A stretch of DNA of 8,669 nucleotides from Pseudomonadota bacterium (GCA_021784255.1 JAJXSZ010000121.1:1-8669); one strand, 5' to 3'; shown: positions 1 through 6,909, counted from the first letter of the stretch. The notes: generated by a model not told the origin, from the sequence alone. Numbers and translations: made by a program.

Positions 1-1
1 G

Positions 2-259
2 GCGGCGAGCACACCGGCAAGCGGCACCGCGGACACCAGCGCCGCCGCGGCCGCCGGCTCCTCCGTCGGCACGTCCGCAGGAACGACCTCGGGAACGTCC
101 GCTGGCGCGAACGCCGGCACGACGCCGGCCGCCGCTGCCTCGGCCATCGGCAGCAGCGCTGCGCCGGACCGGCTCTTCGTCGACATGATGCGGACGCTGG
201 TGGACCTCTACCAGTTCAGCCAGAGCACGGCGCCGGGCGGCACGTCCATCATCGCCTGA
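2..259 (+). CDS. 3' end of an Ala/Gly/Ser/Thr-rich protein of unknown function (5'-truncated)
   Basis: The frame starting at base 2 is open from the window edge to a TGA at 257-259 and gives the last 85 residues of a protein whose start lies outside the window. About 55 residues are low-complexity Ala, Gly, Ser and Thr and include five consecutive tetrapeptides of the form G-[TA]-[STN]-[ASP]. They are followed by a compact, probably helical C-terminus (RLFVDMMRTLVDLYQFSQ) and a short flexible tail ending in SIIA. The shift from a disordered linker to an amphipathic helix looks like a genuine protein terminus rather than a chance frame. I do not recognise the family. It lies 76 nt upstream of the TPR-glycosyltransferase gene on the same strand, so co-transcription is possible. 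A secreted, surface or flagellar protein is conceivable from the composition, but nothing here proves it. Confidence 0.6.
   Translation, partial: AASTPASGTADTSAAAAAGSSVGTSAGTTSGTSAGANAGTTPAAAASAIGSSAAPDRLFVDMMRTLVDLYQFSQSTAPGGTSIIA
68..127 (+). repeat. Degenerate 12-bp tandem repeat encoding G-T-S-A-like tetrapeptides
   Basis: Five consecutive in-frame 12-bp units encode GTSA, GTTS, GTSA, GANA and GTTP. Each unit starts with GGC or GGA, and four of the five continue with ACG. The repeat keeps the reading frame and supplies a Gly/Thr/Ser-rich flexible segment. Such tracts are slippage-prone and often work as linkers. Thr/Ser-rich linkers can also be O-glycosylated, but that is only a possibility here. 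Confidence 0.6.
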
Positions 260-272
260 GCCCGGGCTGGCG

Positions 273-300
273 GGCCGGGCGCGAGGGCTGCGGCCCGGCC
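273..300 (+). terminator. GC-rich hairpin between the first two genes (possible weak terminator)
   Basis: A perfect 8-bp inverted repeat, GGCCGGGC at 273-280 and GCCCGGCC at 293-300, encloses a 12-nt loop and lies 13 nt after the stop codon of the upstream gene. No T-tract follows, so it is not a canonical intrinsic terminator. It could slow polymerase, stabilise a 3' end, or simply reflect the high G+C content. Confidence 0.3.
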
Positions 301-335
301 TCGCGGTCGTCGCGCGGCTTGGCTAATCTGGCGGC

Positions 336-1865
336 ATGTCGCAGGCCGCTCTCGTTCAGACCCCGCCGCCCGCCGTGGCGCCCGATACGGCGCTACCCAA
401 GGCACTGCCACCCGATGCGCTTCCGCCGGGCAGCGTCGCGGTGCCCGGCGGCGAGGTGTTCGTCATCGCCTCCGAGTATTTCGAGGCCGGCCGCCTCGAC
501 GCGGCGGAGCGGATGCTGCGCCACCTCCTGGCCACCCAGCCGGAACAGCCGGAGGCGGTGCACCTCCTCGGCCTGATCGAGCACAAGCGCGGCCACGGCG
601 AGGCGGCGGCAGCCCTGGTGGAGCGGGCGATCGCTGCCGGCGGCCGGCGGCCGGTGCATTACCGCAACCTCTCCGAAATCTATCGCCTGCTCGCCCGGCT
701 CGACCCGGCGCTGACTGCCGCCCGCCGCGCCGTCTCGCTCGATCCTGCCGACGCGCTGGGACTCTTCAACATGGCGATGGTCCTCTACGACCGGCTCGAG
801 GTGAAGGCGGCGATCGCCGCCGCGCGGGCCGCGCTCGAGATCAAACCGAACCTGCCGCAGGCGCATATGAAGCTCGGCCAGTCCCTGCTGCTGCTCGGCG
901 AATTCGCCGAGGGCTGGGCGGAATACGAGTGGCGCTACCAGATCCCCGGCGCCGCCGCGCTGATGCCGACGACCGACCGGCCGCAATGGGACGGGCGGCC
1001 GCTCGGGCCCGGCGAACGGCTGCTGCTGATCGCCGACCAGGGCTATGGCGACGTCATCCAGTTCGCGCGTTACATCCCCTGGGTGCAGGCACGCGCGCCG
1101 GACCTGGCCCTGGCCTGCTCGCGCGAGCTGCTGTCCACGATCGACCGCATCGTGCCCGGTCTGCCCAGCTTCCATCGCTGGGAGGCGTGCCCGCCCTTCG
1201 TCGCCTATTGCCCGCTCTCCGGCCTGCCGCGGCTGGCGGGCACGCGGCTCGAGACCATCCCGGCGCCGATCCCCTACCTCAAGACCGATCCGGCGCTGGT
1301 GGCGGCCTGGCGCGAGAAGCTGGCGGCGCGCGTCGCCCCGGGCGTCAAGCGGGTCGGGATCGCCTGGGCGGGGCGGCCCACGCACAACAACAACATCAAC
1401 CGCACGATCCGGCTCGAGACCCTGGCGCCGCTCTTCGATGTTTCGAATATTACACTGATTTCACTGCAAAAGGGCCCGGCGGCGGCGGAACTCGGCGGCT
1501 ATCGCGGGGCGGCGCCGCTGCTCAACCTCGACCCCGAGATCAGCAACTTCGACGATACCGCTGCGATCGTTGAAAATCTCGACCTGGTGCTGTGCGTGGA
1601 TACCTCGCTCGGGCACCTCGCCGGGGCGCTCGGAAAGCCGGCCTGGGTGATGCTGCCGCATGCCCCGGACTGGCGCTGGCTGCTCGGGCGGTCGGATACG
1701 CCCTGGTACCCGACGCTGCAGCTGTTCCGCTGTCCGGGGCCGCGGCGGTGGGACCTGCTGCTGCCGCAGATCGCCGCGGCGCTGCAGGGATGGGCCCAGC
1801 CGGGGAGCCGGCCCGGGGCCCCGTCGCCTGCCGCCGCCCTGGAACTGCCGCCGCTATCGCCCTGA
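336..1865 (+). CDS. TPR-repeat protein with C-terminal family-9-like glycosyltransferase domain
   Basis: This 509-aa protein has three parts. Residues 1-40 are a Pro/Ala-rich, probably disordered leader. Residues about 41-190 form tetratricopeptide-like helical repeats, with typical pieces such as FEAGRLDAAERMLRHLLATQ and LEIKPNLPQAHMKLGQSL. Residues about 195-490 resemble the ADP-heptose:LPS heptosyltransferase (GT-B) fold. Visible landmarks are GDVIQFARY (238-246), VGIAWAGRPTH (340-350), SLQKG (376-380) and the C-terminal nucleotide-sugar lobe VDTSLGHLAGALGKP (421-435) followed by PHAPDWRWLLG (441-451). This architecture is common in Rhodospirillales, where such proteins are usually annotated as TPR/glycosyltransferase proteins; their acceptors are mostly unknown. 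No signal peptide or membrane segment is seen, so it is probably cytoplasmic. The ATG at 336 is the first in-frame start but has only a weak GGCGGC upstream. The gene converges with the hydrolase gene, leaving 19 nt between stops. Confidence 0.9.
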   Translation: MSQAALVQTPPPAVAPDTALPKALPPDALPPGSVAVPGGEVFVIASEYFEAGRLDAAERMLRHLLATQPEQPEAVHLLGLIEHKRGHGEAAAALVERAIAAGGRRPVHYRNLSEIYRLLARLDPALTAARRAVSLDPADALGLFNMAMVLYDRLEVKAAIAAARAALEIKPNLPQAHMKLGQSLLLLGEFAEGWAEYEWRYQIPGAAALMPTTDRPQWDGRPLGPGERLLLIADQGYGDVIQFARYIPWVQARAPDLALACSRELLSTIDRIVPGLPSFHRWEACPPFVAYCPLSGLPRLAGTRLETIPAPIPYLKTDPALVAAWREKLAARVAPGVKRVGIAWAGRPTHNNNINRTIRLETLAPLFDVSNITLISLQKGPAAAELGGYRGAAPLLNLDPEISNFDDTAAIVENLDLVLCVDTSLGHLAGALGKPAWVMLPHAPDWRWLLGRSDTPWYPTLQLFRCPGPRRWDLLLPQIAAALQGWAQPGSRPGAPSPAAALELPPLSP

Positions 1866-1884
1866 GGCGCGGGCTGGGGAGCGG

Positions 1885-2760
1885 TCACGCCGTCCGGCGG
1901 TTGTGCACCAGGAAGCCAGCGATGGCGTCGCGCATCGCCTCCGGCTCGTCGGCGCGGATCGAGTGGCTGCTTTCCTCGAAGATCCGCAGATCCGAGCCGG
2001 GAATGAGCCGGGCGATCTCCTCGGAAAATTCGGGCGGGCAGATCCAGTCGTGCCGCCCCGCCAGGATCAGCGTCGGCGCCGTGATGCGCGCGAGCTCCGC
2101 GCGCAGGTCGAAGCTGCGCAGGAAGCCACCGGGCCCGAACGCGAGATTGAGGGGCAGCGGCGAGACCGTGCCGCGCCCGCGCGTTGCCGCCGCCGCGGCG
2201 GGGTCGTGGCGGCGCGAATAGGCCGGGCCCATCGCGTCGTAATACTCGCGCAACTGCGCCTCGGTTTCGAACGCCCCGGCCCAGAGCCGCTCGCAGGCGC
2301 GCTGCTGCGCCGCGTTGCCGTGCCGGGCGACCCATTCCTGCGCCTTGGGGATGAAGCCGCCATGCGCGGCGGTGACGATCAGCACCAGGTGCGAGACCGA
2401 AGCCGGGTAGCGCGCCGCATGCGCCATCGCCACCATGCCGCCATAGGAGGTGCCGATGGAGACGATCGGGCCGAGGCCGAGATGCTGGCGCAGGGCCTCC
2501 ATGTCCTCGACATTCTCGTCGAGGTTGTAGAGCTCGGGGTCGCCGTGCCCGGAACGCCCCTGGCCGCGATGGTCGAAATAGACCAGTTGCAACCGCTCCG
2601 AGAGCGGCGTGAAGGCGGGCTTGAACCCGGTATGGTCGCCGCCCGGGCCGCCATGGATGAGGAACGCCGCCGGCTTTTCGCGCATGCGCGCGCCGTCCGC
2701 CACCAGGCCTGAGCCCTCGATATCGAAGTAGATCCTGGTCCCGCGGATGCTCGCCAGCAT
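1885..2760 (-). CDS. Alpha/beta hydrolase, proline iminopeptidase-like (S33-type)
   Basis: This 291-aa protein has the full alpha/beta-hydrolase set. The oxyanion-loop motif HGGPGG (36-41) is characteristic of proline iminopeptidase-like S33 enzymes. It is followed by YFDHRGQGRSG (61-71), a nucleophile elbow GTSYGG with Ser105, the acid Asp238 in GRHDWICPP, and the base His266 in ESSHSIRADEP. A helical cap domain lies roughly at 130-215. Length and motif spacing fit an intact enzyme. Known relatives remove N-terminal proline or hydrolyse amides and esters; the substrate here is unknown. The start was set at 2760 because AGGAGG (2772-2767) sits 6 nt upstream; the alternative ATG at 2766 abuts that Shine-Dalgarno and would be poorly spaced. 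It is the last gene of the leftward cluster, 74 nt after the quinone reductase gene, with its own strong ribosome site. No signal peptide is seen, so it is probably cytoplasmic. Confidence 0.9.
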   Translation of the reverse strand: MLASIRGTRIYFDIEGSGLVADGARMREKPAAFLIHGGPGGDHTGFKPAFTPLSERLQLVYFDHRGQGRSGHGDPELYNLDENVEDMEALRQHLGLGPIVSIGTSYGGMVAMAHAARYPASVSHLVLIVTAAHGGFIPKAQEWVARHGNAAQQRACERLWAGAFETEAQLREYYDAMGPAYSRRHDPAAAAATRGRGTVSPLPLNLAFGPGGFLRSFDLRAELARITAPTLILAGRHDWICPPEFSEEIARLIPGSDLRIFEESSHSIRADEPEAMRDAIAGFLVHNRRTA

Positions 2761-2773
2761 GTCCATCCTCCTG

Positions 2774-2796
2774 TTGCGGCTCGTGTTGCCCCGCAA
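2774..2796 (-). other. Small inverted repeat in the leader of the hydrolase gene
   Basis: TTGCGG (2774-2779) and CCGCAA (2791-2796) form a perfect 6-bp stem with an 11-nt loop, inside the 74-nt gap between the quinone reductase and hydrolase genes. It ends just upstream of the hydrolase Shine-Dalgarno. It may be an intercistronic mRNA structure that influences processing or expression. A 6-bp stem in GC-rich DNA can easily occur by chance. Confidence 0.25.
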
Positions 2797-2834
2797 GCCT
2801 AGCGGATGCGGCCCGGTGCCCGGAACCCACGCCC

Positions 2835-3611
2835 TCACTCCAGCGCCAGGTCGCGCTTGCGGCGGACGAAGGCGGAATGGACCGGGGCCTGCGCGACGAT
2901 CCGCCCGTCGGCGCCCCATTCCGCCTTGCGGTTGAAGGGAACGATCCGGCGCGTGCCCGCCTGCGGCAGTTCGGCGCGCAGCGCCTCGACGATGCCGCGC
3001 AGCCTGGCCTCGATGATCCCCGGCTCCGAGTAGCGCAGCGCCGCTTCCACGCCGTAGGCGACGAAGGGCTCCAGAACGGTGTAGCCGACATAGGCAAGGT
3101 TCAGGTTCACCGGCCAGAGCATCAGGTCGATGTCGCCGCTGCGCCCGTCGTGCATGTAGGTTTCGCGGCTCGTCCCGACGGTGACGGAAAGCATGGCGCG
3201 CCTGCCGACGAAGCGGCCGTCCTCGAAGCGCTTGCTGCTGGTGTAGCCGGCACCGTAGGCGAAGACCCGGTCGAACCAGCCCTTCAGCATCGCCGGCGGC
3301 AGGTGCCACCACATCGGATACTGCAGGACCAGCAGGTCGGCCCGATCGAGCCGCGCCAGCTCCTCCGCGACGACCGGTGGCAGGGTGCCGCCCTCCGAGG
3401 CGTGGCGCTGCTCGGCCTGGGCGTCGAAACGGCGGGTGTCGAGCGGGGCGACGAAATGTTCCGCCCGCTCGCAGGGATCGAAGCCCATGGCGTAGAGGTC
3501 GGAGACGCTGGTCGTCCAGCCCGCCGCCGCCAGGGCGGCCGCGCCCGCCGCGGCCAGATGGGCGTTGAACGAGCGCGGCTCGGGGTGAGCGACGACGAAA
3601 TGGGCATGCAT
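2835..3611 (-). CDS. NAD(P)H:quinone oxidoreductase-like protein (flavodoxin fold)
   Basis: This 258-aa protein resembles the NQO1/KefF/MdaB-type flavodoxin-fold reductases, which use FMN or FAD and NAD(P)H for two-electron reduction of quinones. Its N-terminal strand and phosphate-binding loop read FVVAHPEPRSFNAHL (5-19). The mid-protein signature QYPMWWHLPPAMLKGWFDRVFAYGAGY spans 97-123 and is the hallmark of the family. VTVGTSRETY (144-153) and EPFVAYGV (181-188) correspond to later conserved blocks near the flavin. A basic tail (FVRRKRDLALE) closes the protein. The ATG at 3611 follows GAGGAG (3625-3620) with an 8-nt spacer, and that Shine-Dalgarno overlaps the TGA of the upstream GntR gene, so translation is probably coupled. 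It is a soluble enzyme, perhaps handling quinoid intermediates or redox stress from the neighbouring oxidases. The exact substrate is not evident. Confidence 0.87.
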   Translation of the reverse strand: MHAHFVVAHPEPRSFNAHLAAAGAAALAAAGWTTSVSDLYAMGFDPCERAEHFVAPLDTRRFDAQAEQRHASEGGTLPPVVAEELARLDRADLLVLQYPMWWHLPPAMLKGWFDRVFAYGAGYTSSKRFEDGRFVGRRAMLSVTVGTSRETYMHDGRSGDIDLMLWPVNLNLAYVGYTVLEPFVAYGVEAALRYSEPGIIEARLRGIVEALRAELPQAGTRRIVPFNRKAEWGADGRIVAQAPVHSAFVRRKRDLALE

Positions 3612-3623
3612 CCTGCGATCTCC

Positions 3624-4280
3624 TCAGCCGGCAGCACGGTCGCTACGCTGCCGTAACAGCGCCATCAGCGATTTCCGCGTCTGCTCCAGGTGGCGGGCGA
3701 GCAGCGCCGCCGCTGCGCCGGCGTTGCCGGCGCGACACCAAGCGACGAGCTGGCGATGGTCGCGCTGCGGTCCCTCCTTGCCGGCGGCGCGCGAGACCAT
3801 GGCGCGGGTGAAGCGGCTCACGTGGCCGTAATTGATCTCGATCATCGCGATCAGGCGCGGCCGGTCGCTGGGCGCGTAGAGCGTGCGGTGGAAGCGCCAG
3901 TTCATCTCGCCCCAGGCGTCGGGCTCCGGTGCCGCGTCATAGGCGTCGAGGATGGCCTCGGCCGCGGTGAGGTCGGGCTCGCCCATGCGCGGCACGGCCA
4001 GGCGCAGGGCATGGCATTCCAGCGCCTCGCGGATGTCGAGAAGCTCCAGCACCTCGCCCGGCGAGAGGGACGCGACGATGGCGCCGCGGTTGGGGTGCAG
4101 CGTCACGTAGCCCTCGGCCTCGAGCTGGCGCAGCGCCTCGCGGACCGGGATGCGGCTGGTGCCGAACCGCGCGGCCAGCTGATCCTGGCGCAGGGGCTGG
4201 CCGGGGGTGAAGGTGCCGGCGCGGATGGCGCGGCGCAGCGCGTCGCGCACCGTGTCGGGGGCGGCGCCGGCGCGGCTCAC
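3624..4280 (-). CDS. GntR-family transcriptional regulator, FCD (FadR/VanR-type) subgroup
   Basis: This 218-aa regulator has an N-terminal winged helix at about 8-70. The GntR hallmark is clear: PLRQDQLAARFGTSRIPVRE (29-48), then ALRQLEAEGYVTLHPNRGAI. The C-terminal helical domain is of FCD type, with LLDIREALECHALRLAV (80-96), NWRFHRTLY (127-135, His131), DHRQLVAW (174-181, His175) and a late RHL (His197). These histidines match the usual metal/ligand site. Family members normally repress catabolic genes until a small carboxylate or amino acid binds. The start is GTG at 4280: it forms a GTGA overlap with the upstream oxidase stop and has GAGGAGG (4294-4288) 7 nt upstream, inside the oxidase's EEG codons. 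The same frame is open further upstream, but no better start is present. It probably regulates its own operon and possibly the divergent GMC gene. Confidence 0.93.
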   Translation of the reverse strand: MSRAGAAPDTVRDALRRAIRAGTFTPGQPLRQDQLAARFGTSRIPVREALRQLEAEGYVTLHPNRGAIVASLSPGEVLELLDIREALECHALRLAVPRMGEPDLTAAEAILDAYDAAPEPDAWGEMNWRFHRTLYAPSDRPRLIAMIEINYGHVSRFTRAMVSRAAGKEGPQRDHRQLVAWCRAGNAGAAAALLARHLEQTRKSLMALLRQRSDRAAG

Positions 4281-5449
4281 AGGATGCCCTCCTCGGCATA
4301 GGGCTCGCCCCGCTCGATGCGCGCCCAGCCGAGCCGCGTGAGGTCGATGGTCTCGAAGCGCCCGCGCAGGATCAGCTCGGCGATGGCGCGCCCGGTGCCT
4401 GGCGCGTGCATCAGCCCGTGCCCGGAAAATCCGGCCGCCATGTAGAAGTTTTCGCAATGGCCGGACCAGGGGCCGATGATCGGATTGGCGTCGAGATCGT
4501 TCTGGTCGTAGAGGCCGGGCAGCGTCGCCTTGCATCGCGTCCGCTCGAATTGCGGGAAGCGGTGCGCCAGCGCCGGCCAGACCACGCGCTCGAAATAGTC
4601 CAGATCGGCTTCGAGGTTGAAGCCGCGCGGCTCCGCCAGGGTCGGAACGCCACCGGAATATCCACGGCCCTCCGGGCGGAACGCGAGGCGATTGACGTCC
4701 TTGAGATAGGGCAGCGCCTCGATCGGCTCCTCGCACTCGAAATAATGCTCGAAGCGGCGCAACGGCGTGATCGGCGTCTTCATGCCGATCATGTCGCAGA
4801 CGCGCTGCGCCCAGGCGCCGGCGGCATTGACGACCGCGCCCGCGGCGAGCGCCGCGCCGTCGGCGAGCCGCACCCGGCGCACCAGCCCGCCCGCGACCTC
4901 GATCCCCACCGCCTCGCCCTTGACCAGCGAGGCGCCGAGCGCACCCGCCTTGCGCCGCAGCGCCATCAGCGTGGCATGCGGGTCGAGCCAGCCGTCGTCG
5001 GGCGAGTGCACCGCGCCGCCGAGATCGTCGACCACCATGGAGGGGAATTTGTCACCGAGCGCCGCGGGCGTCAGGAAGTGCACGTTCGCCCCCATGGCGC
5101 GCTGGCGCTCGAAATTGCGCCGGAGCGTCTCCACCGCGGCGGGCGGCACGATGAACAGGTAGCCTCCCCTGCGAAAGCCGATGTCCGGCTGCTCGCCGTC
5201 CACCGCCATCAGCGTGGCGAAATTCTCGAAGACGGGAATGCCGAAATTGGATAGCGCGATATTTTCCGGACGCGCGAAGAGCCGCCGCACGCCGCCCGAG
5301 GCCCGCGGCGTGGAGGCCTCGCGATAGGCGGGATCGCGCTCGACGACAGCGACGCGGCAAGCCGGGTCCATGCAGCGCAGATAGTAGGCGCAGGCCATGC
5401 CGACGGCGCCGCCGCCGATCACGACCACGTCGAATTCCGTTTCGGTCAT
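4277..5449 (-). CDS. FAD-dependent oxidoreductase, DAO superfamily (FOXRED1/DadA-like)
   Basis: This 390-aa flavoenzyme belongs to the D-amino acid/sarcosine/glycine oxidase superfamily. The dinucleotide fold is FDVVVIGGGAVGMACAYYL (6-24), with glycines 12-14 and 17 and Glu37 (VVERD) for the FAD ribose. STPRASGGVRRLFARPENIA (46-65) resembles the FOXRED1-type loop that contacts the flavin. VNAAGAWAQ (207-215) is the usual strand near the adenine side. LPGLYDQNDLDANPIIGPW (310-328) and AAGFSGHGLMHAPGTGRAIA (338-357) form the conserved C-terminal FAD segment. The enzyme should oxidise C-N bonds of an amine, N-alkyl amino acid or D-amino acid. The ATG at 5449 has AGGAG with a 5-nt spacer, and that Shine-Dalgarno overlaps the TAG of the upstream oxidase gene. 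Its own stop overlaps the GntR start. Length is normal, no signal peptide is seen, and the substrate is not determinable. Confidence 0.9.
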   Translation of the reverse strand: MTETEFDVVVIGGGAVGMACAYYLRCMDPACRVAVVERDPAYREASTPRASGGVRRLFARPENIALSNFGIPVFENFATLMAVDGEQPDIGFRRGGYLFIVPPAAVETLRRNFERQRAMGANVHFLTPAALGDKFPSMVVDDLGGAVHSPDDGWLDPHATLMALRRKAGALGASLVKGEAVGIEVAGGLVRRVRLADGAALAAGAVVNAAGAWAQRVCDMIGMKTPITPLRRFEHYFECEEPIEALPYLKDVNRLAFRPEGRGYSGGVPTLAEPRGFNLEADLDYFERVVWPALAHRFPQFERTRCKATLPGLYDQNDLDANPIIGPWSGHCENFYMAAGFSGHGLMHAPGTGRAIAELILRGRFETIDLTRLGWARIERGEPYAEEGIL

Positions 5450-5460
5450 GGTTGCTCCTA
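5450..5460 (-). promoter_or_regulatory. Stop/Shine-Dalgarno overlap between the two oxidase genes
   Basis: Read on the minus strand, the TAG stop of the larger oxidase is the start of TAGGAG (5460-5455), which lies 5 nt before the ATG of the next gene. A ribosome finishing the first gene therefore stands on the ribosome site of the second. This supports coupled, roughly matched synthesis of the two flavoenzymes and fixes the start of the downstream gene at 5449. Confidence 0.75.
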
Positions 5461-6852
5461 GAGCACGCCGTGGGAGTTGAGGGCCGCCAGTTCCGCGAGC
5501 AGCGCGGCGTCGGCCTGACGCCGCGGGCTCAGCGCCTCGGCATAGGCCGGCACGGCGCCGCCCGCGCTCCAGGCGGCGGCGAGCGCGCCGGCCATGCAGG
5601 CGGCCATGGTGCCGTAGCCGGACAACGCGCCGGCGATCACCGCGCCCGGGGTCGCCATCGGCCCGATCAGCGGCCAGTTCTCCGGCGTCATCGCATAGTA
5701 GCCGCCGTACTGGCGCGCGTTGCGCGGCAGACGGCCGAGATAGGCGGCGAGGCCCGGGTGCAGCCGACTCGCCGCGCGCAGCACGAGGTCGGGGAAAGCG
5801 GGGTCGATCGGGTCCTCTGCGTGCGGCTCGCCGGGCGCCGTGTTGAAGGCCCAGCCGAGCTTGATCCAGGTGCCGCTTTCCGAACCCTCCGGCCGGCAAT
5901 GGATGCCGCCCGGCATTGGCTCCAGCAGCCGCGCGGTGGCGGGATCGCTCGCCAGCAGGCCGCGTTCCTCCGCCGTCCAGGGCAGCACCAGGCCGTCGAG
6001 GTCGATGGTGAAGGGCATGTCGCGCGGGATCGCGCGCGCGCGGTCCTCGAAGGCGATCTTCTGCTGGAAGACGCAGGCGACGGGCAGGGTCTCGCCGAGC
6101 ATGGCGGCGACGTCGCCGGCGAAGGGTCCGGCGGCGTTGACCAGGCGTTCCGCGCGCAGCGTGGCGGGGCCGGCGTCCGTCTCGATGGCGAGACGGAATG
6201 GCGAGGTGGTGGCGATGCCCGCGACGCGGCCGCGCAGCAGCCGGCCTCCGGCATCGCGGAGCGCCTCGAGCATGAACTGGCCGAGCTGCTGGCCGCTGAT
6301 CGAGCCGGCGCGGCGAATATGCAGCACGGTCGCGATGCCCGGCGCCCAGCTCGGGAAGATGCGGCGGATCAGCGCGGGGTGGCAGAGCACATCGACGCCG
6401 CCCGGTGCCGCCCGCCAGTCCGCCGAGCGCGGCGGGACGTAGGCCGGCGCCAAGGCGTCCTCGTGGACGCGGATGCCGCTCGTGCCGGCCGCGCCATAGC
6501 CGCGGTGCAGTTCCTCGACCAGCGCGCCGCGGTCGACCCGCCGCGTCGCCAGCGCGTAGCCGCGCCGTGTCAGGTTGATGCGGTTGCCGGTGGCGGCGGC
6601 GATTTCCTCCATCAGCCCGATGCTGTCGTCGGTGAACGCCGTCATCACCGGGTGTGGCCACCAATTGCGGTAATTCTCGCCCGACTGCGCCGAGGTGAGG
6701 CTCATCGGCTCGCGCTCGTCGATCAGCACGAGGTCGCGGACGCCATGGCGCCGCGCCAGGGCATAGGCGGCGGCGATACCGACGATGCCGGCGCCGATCA
6801 CCGCCACCGATGTTGCGCCGAGATCCTTCGCCGCCATTGCCCCGACTGCCAT
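5458..6852 (-). CDS. FAD-dependent oxidoreductase, DAO superfamily, larger paralogue (464 aa)
   Basis: This is the first gene of the leftward cluster. The FAD-binding fold is VAVIGAGIVGIAAAYALARR (16-35), with glycines 20, 22 and 25 and an acidic strand end LIDERE (43-48). SAQSGENYRNWWPHPVMTAF (54-73) is a distinctive block where DAO-family enzymes contact the isoalloxazine. LVNAAGPFAGDVAAMLG (237-253) and the C-terminal ARQYGGYYAMTPENWPLIGP (379-398), then ALSGYGTMAACMAGALAA (409-426), are the remaining conserved segments. At 464 aa it is about 75 residues longer than its downstream neighbour; the two are related by fold but not close copies. The start could be 6852 (AGG 7 nt upstream) or the internal ATG at 6837; 6852 was chosen on spacing. 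The reaction is probably oxidation of an amine or amino acid, and the substrate is unknown. A heteromer with the adjacent oxidase is possible but unproven. Confidence 0.88.
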   Translation of the reverse strand: MAVGAMAAKDLGATSVAVIGAGIVGIAAAYALARRHGVRDLVLIDEREPMSLTSAQSGENYRNWWPHPVMTAFTDDSIGLMEEIAAATGNRINLTRRGYALATRRVDRGALVEELHRGYGAAGTSGIRVHEDALAPAYVPPRSADWRAAPGGVDVLCHPALIRRIFPSWAPGIATVLHIRRAGSISGQQLGQFMLEALRDAGGRLLRGRVAGIATTSPFRLAIETDAGPATLRAERLVNAAGPFAGDVAAMLGETLPVACVFQQKIAFEDRARAIPRDMPFTIDLDGLVLPWTAEERGLLASDPATARLLEPMPGGIHCRPEGSESGTWIKLGWAFNTAPGEPHAEDPIDPAFPDLVLRAASRLHPGLAAYLGRLPRNARQYGGYYAMTPENWPLIGPMATPGAVIAGALSGYGTMAACMAGALAAAWSAGGAVPAYAEALSPRRQADAALLAELAALNSHGVL

Positions 6853-6877
6853 TGCCCTGCCTGCGTTGCGTGCCCGA

Positions 6878-6909
6878 ATTGCATATACTCGAAGAGAAAG
6901 TTATACAAT
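6878..6909. promoter_or_regulatory. AT-rich divergent promoter/operator island with imperfect inverted repeat
   Basis: This is the only strongly AT-rich patch in the 135-nt gap between the divergent oxidase and GMC genes. Arms ATTGCATATAC (6878-6888) and GTTATACAAT (6900-6909) are imperfect inverted repeats separated by 11 nt. For rightward transcription, TTGCAT (6879-6884) and TATACA (6902-6907) are spaced by 17 nt, as expected for a sigma-70-type promoter of moderate match. For leftward transcription, TTGTAT (6908-6903) faces TATATG or TATGCA with 15 or 17 nt. The ATAC/GTAT-type half-sites resemble the operators of some FCD-type GntR regulators, so the GntR protein of this cluster is the natural candidate to bind here. 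That link is an inference. Confidence 0.5.

Noticed and set aside
393..1385. A 330-residue minus-strand open frame under the TPR gene.
   Set aside because: It is Arg/Gly/Gln-rich with no recognisable motif, and it lies fully antisense to a well-supported gene.
1866..1884. Possible bidirectional terminator between the convergent TPR and hydrolase genes.
   Set aside because: The 19-nt gap contains no convincing stem or T-tract, only GC-rich sequence.
1660..2712. A 350-residue plus-strand open frame across the convergent gene junction.
   Set aside because: It overlaps two well-supported genes in other frames and has the typical composition of an antisense shadow.
1499..3097. A 532-residue minus-strand frame spanning the hydrolase region.
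   Set aside because: It is a frame shadow of the hydrolase and quinone reductase genes, Arg/Ala-rich and without domains. The hydrolase frame has the full catalytic set instead.
4277..6852. The two adjacent FAD proteins as an opine-oxidase or hydrogen-cyanide-synthase-type subunit pair.
   Set aside because: The larger protein shows only a DAO-type layout and no Cys-rich or BFD-like region expected of the partner subunit in those systems.
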